Of a stretch of DNA of 64,000 bases, positions 17,147-25,216 are shown one piece after another. The stretch lies in contig CP107926.1 in NCBI GenBank assembly GCA_036015235.1, positions 2,356,001 through 2,420,000 on the forward strand, written 5' to 3'. The first letter of the stretch is position 1, and every line of letters begins with the position of its first letter. The position numbers were made by a program, and so were the translations under genes. This DNA is from Streptomyces sp. NBC_00433 (GTDB lineage Bacteria; Actinomycetota; Actinomycetes; Streptomycetales; Streptomycetaceae). Under the pieces are notes generated by a model. That model worked only from the letters and a program-made list of their open reading frames with translations, was not told where the DNA came from and did not search any database.

Positions 17147-17757
17147 CCGCCCGACCGAGCCCGGGCCGCCCCGTTCACCGCGCAGTCTCCGGCGACATCC
17201 AACTGCGGGAGCAACTGGCGGGGCTGCTGGACGAGTGCCGCGTTCGGGCGGCGAGGCGAGCGGCACTCCTGGCGCCCCGTCTGGATGCCGACGGCTATGT
17301 CGTCGAAGACCAGCGTGCCGCGTACGACGACGCCCGGATCACCACCGCGATCGAGGCGGCCGGCTGGCTCGACAGCCTCACCGCCCGCCTGGCACAGCTC
17401 CTCGCTGAACCCGCGCGCTCCGTCTACACCCTGGTCTTCGGTGTCCTCGGCGACGCACCGGACAGCTTCACCCTCTACGGCGCCGACGAAGACGACGCCC
17501 TGAACACCCTGCGACAGCTCCCGTCATTCCTGCGCTGGTCCGAACATCAGGCTTCCGCCAGTCCTCCCGGGACCAGCACGGTGCTCGAATTCCACGGCGA
17601 ATGGCCCCATCCCCATCTGTCCGCGCCGGGCCACCGCTACGACCTGCGGACAGAGCAGACAGCCGCTGCTGCCACCCGTCCCGCTGCCCGCCGTCCTCTC
17701 GCGCCCACATCCAGGCCGCCCATGCCTGCTGCCACCACCCCGCCCCAACGACGCTGA
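17143..17757 (+). CDS. Hypothetical conjugation-operon protein
   Basis: 204 aa, not recognised. GTG at 17143 overlaps the previous stop (GTGA); upstream in-frame starts belong to a shadow frame. The N-terminal half is helical (LREQLAGLLDECRVRAARRA, ITTAIEAAGWLDSLTARLAQ), followed by a mixed segment (RSVYTLVFGVLGDAPDSFTL) and a Pro-rich tail ending QRR. Soluble. It is translated with the SCO6880-type gene. Confidence 0.6.
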   Translation: MTARPSPGRPVHRAVSGDIQLREQLAGLLDECRVRAARRAALLAPRLDADGYVVEDQRAAYDDARITTAIEAAGWLDSLTARLAQLLAEPARSVYTLVFGVLGDAPDSFTLYGADEDDALNTLRQLPSFLRWSEHQASASPPGTSTVLEFHGEWPHPHLSAPGHRYDLRTEQTAAAATRPAARRPLAPTSRPPMPAATTPPQRR

Positions 17758-17786
17758 ACGGCCAAGACCCCATCAAGGAACCGCAT

Positions 17787-18251
17787 TTGACTCCACCGCC
17801 CACCACGAACAGCGAGACACACCCGTACCTGCGGGCCGCCGGCGCAGGGATTCGCCGCCACACCACGACCAGCCATCTCGCTGGCGGCGCCGCCGACCGG
17901 ACCCACCTGGACCTGCTCCACGCGCACCTGATCGCCTGCCACCACCTGGTCGACCAGCTCGACACCGCGACCCGCCCGTCCTCGCCGACCGCCGGGCGCC
18001 ATCTGGCCACCGCCCGGACCCGGTTGTGGCAGTCGGCCGCCGCCGTCCACGACGCCTTCCACACCGTGCCGCCGGCCGATCGGGCCGACGCTGCTCCGGG
18101 CTGTGATCCGCCGGCACGGCTGGTCGGTGGTCCGCCGTTCGTCACCATCTGCCAGCGGCACCAGGCCGCCGTCCACACCGTGCGCCGCACCACCACCTCC
18201 GCCGAGATCGACGCCCCGCTCCACGGCCACACCACCGCCTGCACCCGATGA
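17787..18251 (+). CDS. Hypothetical conjugation-operon protein, TTG start
   Basis: 154 aa, not recognised, helical (DLLHAHLIACHHLVDQLDTA, LATARTRLWQSAAAVHDAFH). TTG at 17787 follows AAGGAA by 6 bases. The C-terminal 60 residues contain CDPPARLVGGPPFVTICQRH, with two Cys and several His that could bind metal. Position just before the VirB4-like ATPase suggests an accessory role. Confidence 0.6.
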   Translation: MTPPPTTNSETHPYLRAAGAGIRRHTTTSHLAGGAADRTHLDLLHAHLIACHHLVDQLDTATRPSSPTAGRHLATARTRLWQSAAAVHDAFHTVPPADRADAAPGCDPPARLVGGPPFVTICQRHQAAVHTVRRTTTSAEIDAPLHGHTTACTR

Positions 18252-18302
18252 ACCCAACCGATCCGACAGCCGGCTCCGGCCCGCGAAGGGAGGCAACACC
18301 TG

Positions 18303-19808
18303 GTGAGCACCGGTAGGCGCCGTCGTAGCAGCGCCAGCGACGTGTTCACCCCGCGAAGCACCAACCGAGCCGCCCGCAAGGCCGCCCGGATCGCCCTGGC
18401 CGAGGCCACCGCTCGCGCCCGCGACACCGCCGGCCGCGACCCTGCGGACTCCCTGCTGGCCGAGGCGGAGATGCCCGCGCCGGCCTACCCGGCCGCCGGC
18501 CGACCCGGACCAGCATCCGCACGAGGTGGGCGCCTGAGGCTCCCGACGCACCGGATGACCACCGCCGTCGCCTCCGGGGCGTACCCCTTCCTCGCCGAAG
18601 GCGGCCTCGGTGCCGACGGGGTCTACATCGGCCGCGACGTCCACGCCGAAGCGTCCTTCACCTTCGATTCGTTCTCCCTGTACGGGAAACTGGAAGGCTT
18701 CACCAACCCCAACGTGCTGTTGGCCGGGGTGATCGGGCAGGGCAAGAGCGCCCTGGCGAAATCGCTTGCGCTGCGGTCGGTCGCGCACGGATACCGCGTC
18801 TACGTGCCCTGCGACCCCAAGGGCGAGTGGACACCGGTCGCCGCCGCGCTCGGCGGGACCACCATCGCGCTGGGGCCAGGGCTGCCCGGCAAGCTCAACC
18901 CCTTGGACGCGGCGCCCCGGCCTGACGGCACCGCCGAAGAGGACTGGGCCGGCGAGGTCCGCAAGCGCCGGTTGCTGCTGCTGGGGTCGCTGGCCCGGAC
19001 CGTGCTGGGCCGGGACCTGCTGCCGATGGAGCACACCGCCCTCGACGTCGCCCTCGACGCCGTCGTCACCGCGGCTGCCGCGGCGAACCGGACGCCGCTG
19101 CTCGGCGACATCGCCGCCCTCCTGAACCACCCGGACCAGCTCGACGCCGCCGCCGGAGCCATGTCCGGCAGGCTCGGTGATGCCGCCCGCGACGTCGCCC
19201 ACGCCCTGCGCCGCCTGGTCGCCGGTGACTTGGCCGGCATGTTCGACGCCCCTACCACCGCCGCGTTCGACCCGCGCTCGCCGATGCTCACCATCGACCT
19301 GTCCCACCTGGGAGGATCCGGTGCCGACACCGCCCTCGTCCTCGCCATGACCTGCGCCAGCGCATGGATGGAATCAGCGCTCGCCGACCCGCACGGTGGG
19401 CGGCGCTGGATCGTCTACGACGAAGCGTGGCGCCTGATGGGCCACGGTCCCCTGCTGGAGCGGATGCAGGCCCAGTGGAAACTCAGCCGCGGACTGGGCA
19501 TCGCCAATCTCATGGTCATCCACCGGCTGTCCGACCTGCTCACCGCCGGCGACGCCGGATCGAGGGGCCGGGCCCTGGCCGAAGGACTGCTGGCCGACTG
19601 CTCCACGCGGATCATCTACCGGCAGGAAACCGACCAGCTCACCGCCGCCGCCTCACTCCTCGGCCTGACCGGCGTCGAGACCCAGGCCGTCTCCGCCCTC
19701 CAACGGGGCCGCGGCCTGTGGAAAGTAGCGGGGAGATCATTCGTCGTCCAGCACGCGCTGCACCCGAACGAAGCCCAGCTCTTCGACACGGACGCGCGCA
19801 TGCAATGA
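18303..19808 (+). CDS. VirB4-like conjugation ATPase
   Basis: 501 aa. Walker A is GVIGQGKSA (residues about 142-150), preceded by NPNVLLAG as in VirB4/TraC. Walker B is WIVYDEAWRLM near residues 367-377, followed by the QWKLSRGLGIANLMVIHRLS segment (sensor region) and, near the end, IIYRQETDQ. It should power assembly of the mating channel at the inner membrane. The N-terminal 80 residues are basic and lack the VirB4 N-domain, which seems to be supplied by the SCO6880-type protein two genes upstream of the small genes. GTG at 18303 has GGAGG 9 bases upstream. Confidence 0.88.
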   Translation: MSTGRRRRSSASDVFTPRSTNRAARKAARIALAEATARARDTAGRDPADSLLAEAEMPAPAYPAAGRPGPASARGGRLRLPTHRMTTAVASGAYPFLAEGGLGADGVYIGRDVHAEASFTFDSFSLYGKLEGFTNPNVLLAGVIGQGKSALAKSLALRSVAHGYRVYVPCDPKGEWTPVAAALGGTTIALGPGLPGKLNPLDAAPRPDGTAEEDWAGEVRKRRLLLLGSLARTVLGRDLLPMEHTALDVALDAVVTAAAAANRTPLLGDIAALLNHPDQLDAAAGAMSGRLGDAARDVAHALRRLVAGDLAGMFDAPTTAAFDPRSPMLTIDLSHLGGSGADTALVLAMTCASAWMESALADPHGGRRWIVYDEAWRLMGHGPLLERMQAQWKLSRGLGIANLMVIHRLSDLLTAGDAGSRGRALAEGLLADCSTRIIYRQETDQLTAAASLLGLTGVETQAVSALQRGRGLWKVAGRSFVVQHALHPNEAQLFDTDARMQ

Positions 19809-19893
19809 CACGTCGGCGAGTTCACGAATACCCGCGTCCCGGCCGCCCCGAGTCCGGTCGTACCCGTCCCGTCCACCGCCTTCAGGAGAAGAT

Positions 19894-20706
19894 ATCGAGT
19901 CCCATCCCGTCACTTCGCTTTTCCCTCACCTCGACGAGGACGAACTGCATGCGCTCGCCGACGACGTCAAAGAACGCGGGCTGCTCCACCCCATCGTCCT
20001 CGATCCCCAAGGCCGTGTCCTGGACGGACGCGGCAGACTCAGAGCGTGCGACATCGCCGCCGTCGAGCCGGTCTTCGTCACCTACGACGGCAGCGATCCA
20101 AGCGGCTACGTCCTGTCGGCCAATCTCCGGCGCCGCAACCTCACCCGGGGCCAAGCGGCCATGATCTCCGCCAAGGCCCGTTCAGGATCTGAACAGCAGC
20201 ACCGCTCAGACTCTGAGCAGACCACCCGCTCAGTTTCTGAACAGACCGGACTGTCCCTGGGACGGATAAGCCAGGCAAACGTCGTGCTGCAACATGCGGC
20301 GGATCTGGTGGACTCAGTGATCAACGGCTCCATGGGCATGGACGAGGCATACGCCATCGCCCGGGAGAACAAGGCCAAGGCAAGTTCCGCCGAGGTCCAG
20401 CTCGCACGCCTTCGCAAAGAAGACCCCGAACTGGCCGACCGTGTGGTCGAAGGCCACCTGACGCTGGCCGGCGCGTGGGCCGAGCGCACCGAGCGCGTCG
20501 AGGAGGAAAAACGCCAGCGCCAAACGGCCACCCGCCTGCTCGACGAACTCCTCCCGCCCCTGGCCAACGCCCGCGGCACCAGGACGTTCAGCCGCTACGA
20601 CCCCGCATACGCCGCCGGCCCGCCGATCACGCGCGCGGTCATCGCGCACGCCATGACCGCGCTGACCGAGATGGACCAGGTCTGGCGGGAGCGTGACCTG
20701 CCGTGA
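19894..20706 (+). CDS. ParB/RepB/Spo0J-like nuclease-domain protein, ATC start
   Basis: 270 aa. The ParB N-terminal domain is complete: LFPHLDEDELHALADDVKER, GLLHPIVLD, then VLDGRGRLRACDIA (the family's DGR-R motif) and NLRRRNLTRGQAA. A helix-turn-helix follows (GLSLGRISQANVVLQHA), then a helical C-terminus. The first ATG/GTG/TTG in frame is at 20161, beyond this whole domain. AGGAG at 19884-19888 stands 5 bases before ATC at 19894, so ATC is the start. Likely role is DNA binding for partition or regulation of the element. GTGA overlap with the next gene. An octapeptide repeat sits at residues about 97-120. Confidence 0.85.
   Translation: MESHPVTSLFPHLDEDELHALADDVKERGLLHPIVLDPQGRVLDGRGRLRACDIAAVEPVFVTYDGSDPSGYVLSANLRRRNLTRGQAAMISAKARSGSEQQHRSDSEQTTRSVSEQTGLSLGRISQANVVLQHAADLVDSVINGSMGMDEAYAIARENKAKASSAEVQLARLRKEDPELADRVVEGHLTLAGAWAERTERVEEEKRQRQTATRLLDELLPPLANARGTRTFSRYDPAYAAGPPITRAVIAHAMTALTEMDQVWRERDLP
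20181..20241 (+). repeat. Three 13-bp palindromes at 24-bp spacing inside the parB-like gene
   Basis: TTCAGGATCTGAA (20181-20193), CTCAGACTCTGAG (20205-20217) and CTCAGTTTCTGAA (20229-20241): arms YTCAG and CTGAR around 3 bases, each start exactly 24 bases after the last. The same DNA encodes three octapeptides R-S-x-S-E-Q-x-x. They may be protein-binding sites (parS- or iteron-like), or simply a coding repeat. Confidence 0.7.
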
Positions 20707-21215
20707 CGACCACAGCCGACCTGCGCCTGCGGCAGATCGTCGAGCAGACCGCGCTCGCGCTCACCGACGCCGAAGGCAGGTTCCACAAACGCCACCTCAC
20801 CGACGCGGTACGCGAGCAGCTCGCACACGCCGACCTCGACCCGCACGTCCACGCCGCGGCTCTGGACAAGCTCGCCGAGAGTCTCGTCACGGGATTCGGC
20901 GAACACCGCAACCCCCGCCGCAGGCGGACCGGCACCCTCTTCCATCCCCGCGACATCGTGAAACTGGGAAACGGCACCTGGGTGTGGATGGACCGTGCCA
21001 CCGACTCCGACCTGCTGGCGTGGAGCCGGCTGTCCAGACGCAACCGGTCACGGACCGACGCGGCGGACAACGAGGTCCAGGACTACATCGACCAGCGCAT
21101 CGACGCCTTCCGCAGCCACCCCGGACTCGAGCTCCTCGGCGACCTCGAACGGATCGTCTTCGGCTACGTCAACGAACCCGGCCAGACCGCCGACCTGGAA
21201 GCTGACGAGGAGTAG
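20703..21215 (+). CDS. Hypothetical protein coupled to ParB-like gene
   Basis: 170 aa, not recognised. GTG at 20703 overlaps the ParB-like stop (GTGA). The N-terminal half is helical and acidic/basic mixed (LRQIVEQTALALTDAEGRFH, KRHLTDAVREQLAHADLD). A middle segment (RTGTLFHPRDIVKLGNGTWV) could be a beta-barrel-like strand pair. The C-terminus is acidic (LEADEE), unlike the Arg-ended tails of most genes here. Tight coupling suggests it works with the ParB-like protein. Confidence 0.65.
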   Translation: MTTTADLRLRQIVEQTALALTDAEGRFHKRHLTDAVREQLAHADLDPHVHAAALDKLAESLVTGFGEHRNPRRRRTGTLFHPRDIVKLGNGTWVWMDRATDSDLLAWSRLSRRNRSRTDAADNEVQDYIDQRIDAFRSHPGLELLGDLERIVFGYVNEPGQTADLEADEE

Positions 21216-21384
21216 CCCCGCCCTACCTACGGCCGGGGGCTGTCCCGAGCCCGGGGCGCCGTGACCACCACCGGCCCCGGCCCCGCACTGCAGCCGGCCC
21301 TGTCCCTGGGCGGCGACACGCAGCCCCGCCCGGTCCGCTGACCGCGCCGCCTGGCTCAACTCGACCTGCCTCCAGGAGGCTCAG

Positions 21385-21969
21385 CTGGCCACCCGATCCT
21401 GCATCGCCCGTCCCACCGACACCGGGTACCGAGGCATCTACGTCCACATGGACGGCTACCCCAGTACCCGCCTGCCGCTGCTGCTGGCCGCACACCAGTA
21501 CCGTTTCGCCCGCGACACCGAAGCGCTGAGCCGCTATCTGATCGATATCGACGCGGTCGGGTGGGACGACCTCGGCGACGATCTCCTCGACGGCGCCCCT
21601 GCCGACCTGCGCGCCGTGCTGAGCGCCGATCAGCTTGGGCCGGGCAGACTGATGGCGAACGTCTTCACAGCCGACGGCAGGCCGCCGCGGCGCATGGTCG
21701 TCGATGAGTCGACGGCCCGCGACAGCGACCTGCAATGGGCCTACGTCCTGCACCCGCTGGGCATCGAGGTCGTCAGCCTCACCGTCGACAGCCGCGGCCC
21801 CGTCGTCGGCTGGACCACCGATCCGCTCGTGTCGTTCAGCGACGAGCCACACCTCTGGGGGCGGGATCTGCCCATTCCGCTGGCCGCACCGCAGCCTCCG
21901 CCGGCCCTGACCGCCACTCGCACCACCCCGGCCGGACCGCCCCCAGTGCGCCGGTCCTCCCACCGCTGA
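21385..21969 (+). CDS. Streptomyces mobile-element protein starting (M)ATRSCIARP, CTG start
   Basis: 194 aa. I recognise the opening ATRSCIARPTDTGYRGIYVH and the run LPLLLAAHQYRFARDTEALS as a conserved Streptomyces protein of unknown function. Homologues as I remember them start with Met immediately before ATRS. Here that codon is CTG at 21385, with AGGAGG at 21374-21379 and a 5-base spacer. The first canonical start (ATG 21448) would delete the conserved N terminus. The C-terminal 40 residues are a Pro-rich tail ending SSHR. Between 21216 and 21384 I see no gene. Confidence 0.72.
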   Translation: MATRSCIARPTDTGYRGIYVHMDGYPSTRLPLLLAAHQYRFARDTEALSRYLIDIDAVGWDDLGDDLLDGAPADLRAVLSADQLGPGRLMANVFTADGRPPRRMVVDESTARDSDLQWAYVLHPLGIEVVSLTVDSRGPVVGWTTDPLVSFSDEPHLWGRDLPIPLAAPQPPPALTATRTTPAGPPPVRRSSHR

Positions 21970-22188
21970 GCCGCCCCCAGGTCACGGACCCCCAGGACCT
22001 CCAACGCTCGTCCTGCCCGTGGCGGTCTGCCCTGCAGCCAGCTCAGCTACCAGCGCCCTGCCGGGTCTGCCCGCGCACCCCCGGTGCCGTCCTCGCGCCG
22101 TCGCTGAACACGCCGGCATACCGGCGCCCGGCCGGACTTCGTCCCCCCACGTACCCGCCGTCACCCTGAACCGCTTTTGGAGCAGCCC

Positions 22189-23238
22189 ATTTCCCGCATC
22201 ACCCGCCTGACCCTCACCGCGACCGCCGCAGCCTTCCTGGCCATCACCGCGGCCGCCTGCACCAGCACCACCAGCAACGCCCCGGCTCCCCACCGGACCA
22301 CCCGCAGCACGACTCCGCCGCCGCACGCCACCGCAGCGCCCGCCATCTCCCACCAGGCCGCGCTGGCCACAGTCGAGCACTACATGCAGGTCAAGAACCA
22401 GGCCGACGCCGCCATCAGCCCCGCGCTCGCGGACACCGTCGAAGACGGCCCCCTGTACGCAATGTCCCAGGGCGGCTACAAGCGGGACAGCGGAATACCG
22501 GCCAAGGACCGCACCCCATACCAGCCGTGGCTCTACGACGCGGCCGGCACGCACCTGTACATCCCGAAGTTCCCGCCAGGCGCGAAGCGGTGGTGGGCCG
22601 CCGCCGTCGCCGTGACCAGCAAGGACCAACTGCTGGTCGTCTTCGCCGAGCAGAGCGACCAGAGCTGGCAGATGGTTCTCGCCTCCGATCTCGACGGGGC
22701 CCCGCTTCCGCCTGTCGAACTGGACGCCGACGGCTACGCAACCGCGGTCGCCGCCGACGGCAGCCAGCCGGCAGTCGACGCCGGACGGATCCGGGCGGCG
22801 GTCGTCGACAACTTCGCCGCCGGAGGGGTATACACCGGCACAAAGTACCTCACCCCCACCGCGGCCAGCCAGCGGCAGATCAGCGTCCACACCAAGGACA
22901 TCCACCACCTCGGCGCGAAGGGCACCACCGCCTTCGCCGCCGCCGACAACCCGTGGACCGACGCCTACGCCCTGAAGACCACCGGCGGCGGGGCACTGGT
23001 GCTGTTCGCCCACGCACACACCCAGACCGACACTGTCTACCGAGGCTGGCAGATCATCTCCGGTCCCAGCACGAGGGCCTGGCTGGGCACAACTCCCCGG
23101 CAGGCGATCACCGCCACCTTCACCTGCGCGGACGCCGCCCTGATTCCGAGCGCGAACGCCAAAGCACAGCTCCTCAGCTACTCCTGTGAGATCACCGCCG
23201 CCGACGGCCCGCCCGCAGGCCGCACGACCAGCGTCTGA
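22189..23238 (+). CDS. Secreted lipoprotein, apparent ATT start
   Basis: About 349 aa. A lipoprotein signal peptide (SRITRLTLTATAAAFLAITA then AAC-TSTT) has its lipobox Cys at about residue 24, so the mature protein is lipid-anchored outside the membrane. A Thr/Pro linker leads to a domain of about 270 residues (HQAALATVEHYMQVKNQADA, AISPALADTVEDG) reminiscent of extracytoplasmic conjugation or NTF2-like modules, but no family is certain. GGAG at 22179-22182 stands 6 bases before ATT at 22189. A TTG at 22177 in the same frame overlaps the GGAG itself, so it is unlikely as start. The region 21970-22188 is otherwise non-coding. Confidence 0.75.
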   Translation: MSRITRLTLTATAAAFLAITAAACTSTTSNAPAPHRTTRSTTPPPHATAAPAISHQAALATVEHYMQVKNQADAAISPALADTVEDGPLYAMSQGGYKRDSGIPAKDRTPYQPWLYDAAGTHLYIPKFPPGAKRWWAAAVAVTSKDQLLVVFAEQSDQSWQMVLASDLDGAPLPPVELDADGYATAVAADGSQPAVDAGRIRAAVVDNFAAGGVYTGTKYLTPTAASQRQISVHTKDIHHLGAKGTTAFAAADNPWTDAYALKTTGGGALVLFAHAHTQTDTVYRGWQIISGPSTRAWLGTTPRQAITATFTCADAALIPSANAKAQLLSYSCEITAADGPPAGRTTSV

Positions 23239-23273
23239 CCTCCACCTCGACACGCCCCGAGGAGCAGGCGCTG

Positions 23274-23822
23274 ATGCCCAACCCCGACTTCGAGCTCTAC
23301 GACAACACAGGCCGCTCCACCGACCAGATCCGCGCCTACAACACCGGCACCCCCACTGCGGACGACCTCTCCCGCTGGGACGGCGCAGCCGCCGAACCAC
23401 TGATCGACGCAGCCGAACTCCCGCCGTCGGGCCGGAGCATCACGGGCTGGACCGGCCTGCTGGGCCGGGCAGGCACCGAAAGTGAGCTTCACGGCATCGC
23501 CGGCGCCGTCCTGGAGAACGACGGTGCGCTCTCCCGGCTCCACCAGTTCCTGGAATCACTCGCCAACTGGTACGACGAGCGCGGCGACCGGACGACCAGC
23601 CTCCACTACCAGGGCCTGGCCGATCAGCTCGACGCGCTGGCCGACGAACTCGTGCGCTTCGTGGACGACACGGCCCGCCGCGCCTACCACCGCACCCGCA
23701 TAGCCGCTGCCCGGTCCGGTCCCGCCGTACCGCCGCCGGCCCGCCCGCCCGCACCGCCCGGGGCCCGCATCCCGCCGCTCCCAGAACCGGTATCCGTCCC
23801 GCACGCAGGCCCCCGCCGCTGA
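23274..23822 (+). CDS. Helical-domain family protein
   Basis: 182 aa. Canonical ATG at 23274 after GAGGAG (10 bases). Residues about 60-140 belong to the helical domain repeated across this cluster: GLLGRAGTESELHGIAGAVL, then DGALSRLHQFLESLANWYDE, HYQGLADQLDALADELVRFV. The short acidic N terminus and Pro-rich tail ending PRR are disordered. Function unknown. Confidence 0.65.
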   Translation: MPNPDFELYDNTGRSTDQIRAYNTGTPTADDLSRWDGAAAEPLIDAAELPPSGRSITGWTGLLGRAGTESELHGIAGAVLENDGALSRLHQFLESLANWYDERGDRTTSLHYQGLADQLDALADELVRFVDDTARRAYHRTRIAAARSGPAVPPPARPPAPPGARIPPLPEPVSVPHAGPRR

Positions 23823-23924
23823 CCCCGACTCTCGCTCCGAACGAAGAGGAGAACCACCTCGGCCACCCCCGACACCCCGCCCACGCCGTCACCCGAGGGA
23901 CCGCCGGGCCCGCCGGTCGACGGC

Positions 23925-24428
23925 ATGTCCCGCCTCGCCACCGCGCTCGCCGACCGGCTTCCCGGCACCTGGACCAGCTCGGATCTGGACTGGTCCGACC
24001 AGGCCGAACGTCGGCGGCTGACGGACTTCCTGTGGGACCACGCCGCCATGGACCACGTGGTCTTCACCTACCACCTGACCCGCGGGGCGCTGCTGACCGC
24101 GAACGACTTCACCCAGCTCCTGATCATCGACCGCCCGACCAGGCCCGGCCAGTTCTTCGTCGGCGCCCTGCACCCACTGGGCATCGACATCACCGGACGC
24201 GACGACGTACCGCTGACCCCGCACGGGATCGCCGTGCCCTCCCACCCCGCCAAGGCCGCTCACCAGGTCCGCTCCCGGCTGCTGCCGGCGTACTACGCCG
24301 CGTTCACCGCCCTGCTGGGCCCGCCCCCCTCACCGCACCACCTCACACCGGCCGCCCTCTTCGCCGGCGTCCCGACGCCCGCACCCGCACCCGCACCCGC
24401 ACCGACCAGCGCGGGAGCCCGCCGGTGA
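23925..24428 (+). CDS. Hypothetical protein, start uncertain
   Basis: 167 aa from ATG 23925, which has no ribosome site. AGGAG at 23847-23851 points instead to a start near 23859, where the codon is TCG (then GCC ACC CCC), adding 22 Pro-rich residues. Initiation at TCG is implausible, so I keep the ATG but flag this. The body (RLPGTWTSSDLDWSDQAERR, FTYHLTRGALLTANDFTQLL, GALHPLGIDITGRDDV) is not a family I know. A His/Pro-rich tail contains tandem PAPAPAPAP. The stop overlaps the next GTG. Confidence 0.6.
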   Translation: MSRLATALADRLPGTWTSSDLDWSDQAERRRLTDFLWDHAAMDHVVFTYHLTRGALLTANDFTQLLIIDRPTRPGQFFVGALHPLGIDITGRDDVPLTPHGIAVPSHPAKAAHQVRSRLLPAYYAAFTALLGPPPSPHHLTPAALFAGVPTPAPAPAPAPTSAGARR

Positions 24429-25216
24429 ACAAGGCCGCTCTGAGCATCGCCCCGCGCTACCTGGCCACCAGCTCGGTCGAGGACCACCACGCCCACCTGG
24501 CACACCTGGCGAAGACCGCGGCGTGGACGCTGCAGGCCACCGCGCTGACCACAACCGCGACCAGCCCGTGCGGACTGGTGACCGTGCACGCCGACCGCCC
24601 CGACAACCCGGATGCCGCGCACCTGTTCCTCAGCGCCCGCACCCACCCCGCCCGGCCAGAGCGGTGGAAGGCCACCCTCGGCGGCGACCTGCCGGTGGAG
24701 TTCCTCGCCGCGATGACCACCGTCCTCACAGCCGAGCTGCTGCGCGACCCCGACTACGTGATCTACAACCTGCCGCGCGACGGCCGCCTCGTCGCCCTGC
24801 CCGGACCCGGCATCCCCGGCTGGGACTACCACGCCGACCCCAACCTGGTGGAATGGGAGACCCGCCACCGCGGCACCCGCGCCATGGTGCTCCTGCGCGA
24901 CCGGGACTCCACAGCGCCGCTGCTCGCCGGCGGCGAGGACACCCTCATGATGGCCGCCGCCACCCTCCGTGCCCCCGAGGGCACGGAGGTGATCTGGTGG
25001 GCCGGGTTCTCCCACGACATCCCGGCACCGGTCACCGGCGCCTTCCTCACCACCCTCCTGGCCCCCGAACCGGTCACCCGCCCCGTTGACAGCTTCCTTC
25101 GGCCCGACCTGCTGCCCCTGCTCACCACGAACCGCACCACCATCACACAGGGCACCCCGATTCCACCGGGCCCAGCCGGCGGGTGGGGACGCAACCGCGG
25201 GCCGGGGGGCCGGTGA
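24425..25216 (+). CDS. SPDY/DUF317-family protein
   Basis: 263 aa. Begins LSIAPRYLATSS, the DUF317 opening. The first unit ends at LPVEFLAAMTTVL and the second at IPAPVTGAFLTTLLAPEPV, so two domains. GTG at 24425 overlaps the preceding stop and its own stop overlaps the next DUF317 GTG, forming a coupled trio. Soluble, function unknown. Confidence 0.8.
   Translation: MNKAALSIAPRYLATSSVEDHHAHLAHLAKTAAWTLQATALTTTATSPCGLVTVHADRPDNPDAAHLFLSARTHPARPERWKATLGGDLPVEFLAAMTTVLTAELLRDPDYVIYNLPRDGRLVALPGPGIPGWDYHADPNLVEWETRHRGTRAMVLLRDRDSTAPLLAGGEDTLMMAAATLRAPEGTEVIWWAGFSHDIPAPVTGAFLTTLLAPEPVTRPVDSFLRPDLLPLLTTNRTTITQGTPIPPGPAGGWGRNRGPGGR

Noticed and set aside
22177..22179. TTG as the lipoprotein start
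   Set aside because: It overlaps the GGAG that should be its own ribosome site; ATT at 22189 gives a normal signal peptide.
23859..23861. TCG as a start codon after AGGAG
   Set aside because: TCG differs from ATG at two bases and is not a plausible initiator; the ATG at 23925 is kept with low start confidence.
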